From the NCBI GenBank assembly GCA_024256245.1, contig JAKLZD010000070.1:1-15245 (forward strand): a DNA stretch of 15,245 nucleotides, written 5' to 3'. This document shows, piece by piece, positions 13,279-15,245 of the stretch. Position numbers and translations under genes: made by a program. Within the stretch, counting starts at the first letter, position 1; the number at the start of each line of letters is the position of its first letter. Source of the DNA: Candidatus Methylarchaceae archaeon HK01M (GTDB taxonomy: Archaea > Thermoproteota > Nitrososphaeria > Nitrososphaerales > JACAEJ01). Under the pieces are notes generated by a model. It saw only the letters and a program-made list of their open reading frames with translations, did no database searches and was not told the DNA's origin.

Positions 13279-14061
13279 TTGTTCAACTTATTATTGAAGA
13301 TATCAGGAGTCTATAGACTATACACTAAATACTTGAGTAACCAGATAGGGAAGGCCGAAGCTCCTAAGCATATAGGAATCATATTGGATGGAAACAGAAG
13401 ATGGGCAGAATCCCACTCTTATGCAAGGTCGGTCGGCCATCGGTATGGCGCAGAAAAGGTGGAAAAACTTCTTGAATGGTGCCATGAATTCAATATCAAA
13501 ACTTTGACTCTATACGTTCTATCTATAGAGAACCTTAAGAGATCACCTGAAGAAGTTAAAGAGCTCTTAGATCTTATGGAAGAGAAACTCCAGGATCTAT
13601 TCCAAGACGAACTCATTCACAAGCACCAAATTCGTATAAAGGCTCTGGGGAAGCTCGATCTACTCCCTGATTCTATAAGGAAACTTCTGATTAAGATCGA
13701 GAAGGCTACTGAAGATTATGATGAACACTTCCTAAATATCGCTATAGCTTATGGTGGACGCTTGGAGATAGTCGACGGCGTCAAGAGTATAGTTAAGAAG
13801 GTTAGACGTGGAGAAATCGATCCATCGGATATAACTCCGAAGATCATTGAGGAGCATCTGTATACTTCACACCTTCCACACCCCGAGCCCGACCTCATCA
13901 TAAGAACTTCTGGGGAGGAGAGGTTAAGCGGTTTCTTATTGTGGCAGAGTGCCTATAGTGAGTTCGTTTTTATAGACACCTATTGGCCTGAGTTCAGAAA
14001 GATCGATTTAATGAGAACGATAAGAACATATCAAAGAAGGAAGAGAAGGTTTGGAAGTTAG
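13279..14061 (+). CDS. uppS: Cis-prenyltransferase (polyprenyl diphosphate synthase, UppS family)
   Basis: Adds isopentenyl units in cis to an allylic diphosphate to build the long polyprenyl carrier used for glycan export in archaeal membranes. The 260-residue protein contains the diphosphate-binding HIGIILDGNRRWAE (31-44; catalytic Asp37), the hydrophobic-tunnel segment TLYVLSIENLKR (77-88), AYGGRLEIVD (157-166) and the C-terminal DLIIRTSGEERLSGFLLWQSAYSEF (205-229), with Arg209 and Glu213 as Mg/IPP ligands. The first 25 residues may form the amphipathic helix found in archaeal members. The TTG start at 13279 leaves one base after the DUF373 stop. It ends the plus-strand operon, facing the minus-strand AIR-synthase gene across 57 bp. 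Confidence 0.95.
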   Translation: MFNLLLKISGVYRLYTKYLSNQIGKAEAPKHIGIILDGNRRWAESHSYARSVGHRYGAEKVEKLLEWCHEFNIKTLTLYVLSIENLKRSPEEVKELLDLMEEKLQDLFQDELIHKHQIRIKALGKLDLLPDSIRKLLIKIEKATEDYDEHFLNIAIAYGGRLEIVDGVKSIVKKVRRGEIDPSDITPKIIEEHLYTSHLPHPEPDLIIRTSGEERLSGFLLWQSAYSEFVFIDTYWPEFRKIDLMRTIRTYQRRKRRFGS

Positions 14062-14118
14062 TCTATCCCAACTCATTTCGATTTTAATATAAGTCAAAAA
14101 TGATCGATTCGATCGTTG

Positions 14119-15105
14119 TCATGATAAAACCTTCCAAAGCTCGTCAATAATGCTTTCTTCTATAAATTTCTCTGAGCCATCTTCTATAACTATCCTTTTA
14201 CCTCTTGTAAAGTACCCTATTATACTCACTCGAACTCCTATCTTCCTTAAATCAGCACAGAGCCCATCGACTTTAGAAGGTTCTACAGCCAAGAGCAAGA
14301 CTCCAGAACTTATCAGCTTTAAAGGGTCTAGATCAAGGGCTCTACAAATAGTCTTAGTCTCTAATGCTATTGGTATATCCTTTACTTCTATTACGAAACC
14401 AAGGTTCGATGCTACGCCCATCTCGTAAACCCCTCCAATTACCCCTCCTTCGGTTGCATCATGCATGGCATGGACAAAACCAATCTTAAACGCCCTCGTT
14501 GCTTCATCAACTACACTGATCCCTCTTGCCATCTTTGAAGCATTAGATATCACATTTTCTCCTAATCTATACAATTTCTCCTTAAAAGCATCAGCCAAGA
14601 TCGAAGTGCCTTCTAACCCAGCCGTCTTGGTCATGAGTATAAAATCACCCTCCCTTGCATCTGCTGCTGTAATATATCTCTCTGTGAAGCCAAATGTGGT
14701 AGTTACTACAATTGCACGCCTCAACCCTAAAGTTAACTCTGTATGCCCACCTATTACAGATATGCCTAATTCTTTGGCTGCCCTATGAATCTGTATCGAC
14801 ATATTCATAACGTCTTCAGTTTTGCTTCCTTGAGGTAAAAGAATAACAGATTCAAGGTATGTTGGTCTTGAGCCGCTGGTTGCAACATCATTGGCACTCA
14901 CATTGACAGCATACCACCCAACTTCTTTCTCAGCTCCTGTAACTGGATCAGAGGCGACAATCATATATCTTCCATCGAGCTTTATCACAGCGAAATCTAT
15001 CCCGAACTTTGGACCAAGAACAACATTCTCCGAACTCTCTCCAGTAAACTTGAGGACGTATTTCTCAAGAATCTCTTTTGGAACCTTTCCTATAGGTAAA
15101 CTCAA
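14119..15105 (-). CDS. AIR synthase-related (PurM/HypE-like fold) protein
   Basis: A 328-residue protein of the PurM/HypE/ThiL/SelD ATP-binding superfamily. Visible elements are FAVIKLDGRYMIVASDPVTGAEKEVGWYAVNVSANDVATSGSRP (38-81; the Asp and Asn residues bind Mg-ATP), GGHTELT (119-125) and HDATEGGVIGGVYEM (215-229). The order matches HypE-type proteins (COG0309). It lacks the C-terminal PRIC/PRIY-type cysteine tail that HypE uses to carry the cyano ligand; it ends ELWKVLS. No hydrogenase genes are present. It therefore belongs to the archaeal AIR-synthase-related group of unknown substrate. The TTG start (15105) is followed directly by the family-typical LPIGKVP stretch. Confidence 0.85.
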   Translation of the reverse strand: MSLPIGKVPKEILEKYVLKFTGESSENVVLGPKFGIDFAVIKLDGRYMIVASDPVTGAEKEVGWYAVNVSANDVATSGSRPTYLESVILLPQGSKTEDVMNMSIQIHRAAKELGISVIGGHTELTLGLRRAIVVTTTFGFTERYITAADAREGDFILMTKTAGLEGTSILADAFKEKLYRLGENVISNASKMARGISVVDEATRAFKIGFVHAMHDATEGGVIGGVYEMGVASNLGFVIEVKDIPIALETKTICRALDLDPLKLISSGVLLLAVEPSKVDGLCADLRKIGVRVSIIGYFTRGKRIVIEDGSEKFIEESIIDELWKVLS

Positions 15106-15167
15106 TTATAATCCAATAAATCTAGGAATTGGTAACTATAAACGATTGTGTTATAGACTCCCTATCA

Positions 15168-15245
15168 TTAAATTAAATTTGATCGATTGCTCATAGCCAC
15201 CATATTAAGAGCTGTCTTAGGCAAATTCAATACACTCTCGGGATT
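15168..15245 (-). CDS. Possible C-terminal end of a gene truncated by the window edge
   Basis: On the minus strand one frame is open from the edge to a TAA at 15170-15168, giving 25 codons (ending ALNMVAMSNRSNLI); the other two frames are closed. This is compatible with the tail of a gene upstream of the AIR-synthase-related gene. The stretch is too short to assign or to exclude chance. Confidence 0.25.
   Translation of the reverse strand, partial: NPESVLNLPKTALNMVAMSNRSNLI

Noticed and set aside
14102..14114. Near-palindrome GATCGATTCGATC between the convergent genes
   Set aside because: The two arms are separated by one base, so it cannot form a hairpin. No T run follows and no second copy was noticed; it is probably chance.
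1..15245. CRISPR arrays, insertion sequences, tRNA or rRNA genes
   Set aside because: No regularly spaced repeats, transposase frames with terminal repeats, clover-leaf sequences or rRNA segments were recognised on reading both strands. This was done by eye, so a short degenerate element could be missed.

Overview
The window is archaeal chromosome. It carries archaeal ribosomal protein L21e, RNA polymerase subunit Rpo4 (RpoF), aIF5A with the hypusine-site motif, SRP54, an archaeal Pus10 homologue, Dph6, DUF655, DUF373 and DUF4443. Starts include many TTG and GTG codons, several genes have TATA-like boxes about 25-40 bp upstream (leaderless or short-leader transcription), and Arg codons are mostly AGA/AGG. 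The gene set and the order SRP54, Pus10, L21e, Rpo4, DUF655, KsgA suggest a TACK-type archaeon (Nitrososphaeria/Thaumarchaeota- or Bathyarchaeia-like). That placement is inference; no rRNA or tRNA gene was seen.

Layout. Positions 1-7094 are all on the minus strand. Reading in the direction of transcription: dph6 (diphthamide amidation), srp54, a pus10-like gene, a two-part gene ending in a DUF1638 domain, rpl21e, rpoF, DUF655, ksgA and the first bases of another gene running off the left edge. From 7118 the strand switches. The plus strand carries a C/D box sRNA, aIF5A, a COG2509 FAD-dependent oxidoreductase, a DUF4443 winged-helix protein, two decayed gene relics (a CobB/CbiA-type cobyrinate diamide synthase and a thiolase C-terminus), then a compact run of ADP-forming acyl-CoA synthetase beta subunit, COG1340 coiled-coil protein, DUF373 membrane protein and cis-prenyltransferase (UppS). 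A minus-strand AIR-synthase-related gene converges on it at the right end.

Most of the left half is a conserved translation/secretion block: rRNA dimethylation, ribosome, polymerase stalk, tRNA modification, SRP targeting and EF2 diphthamide. The right half is lipid-carrier and acyl-CoA metabolism plus uncharacterised archaeal families.

Most notable observations: (1) a non-coding C/D box sRNA at about 7144-7209 whose D guide matches the anticodon loop of elongator tRNA-Met, with the box-D-plus-five rule falling exactly on C34; (2) the Pus10 homologue has Ser where the family has its catalytic Asp; (3) the DUF1638 gene is split by an apparent one-base frameshift at about 2947-2948 and is fused to an N-terminal region I do not recognise; (4) adjacent relics of cobB/cbiA and a thiolase lie just upstream of the acyl-CoA synthetase gene.
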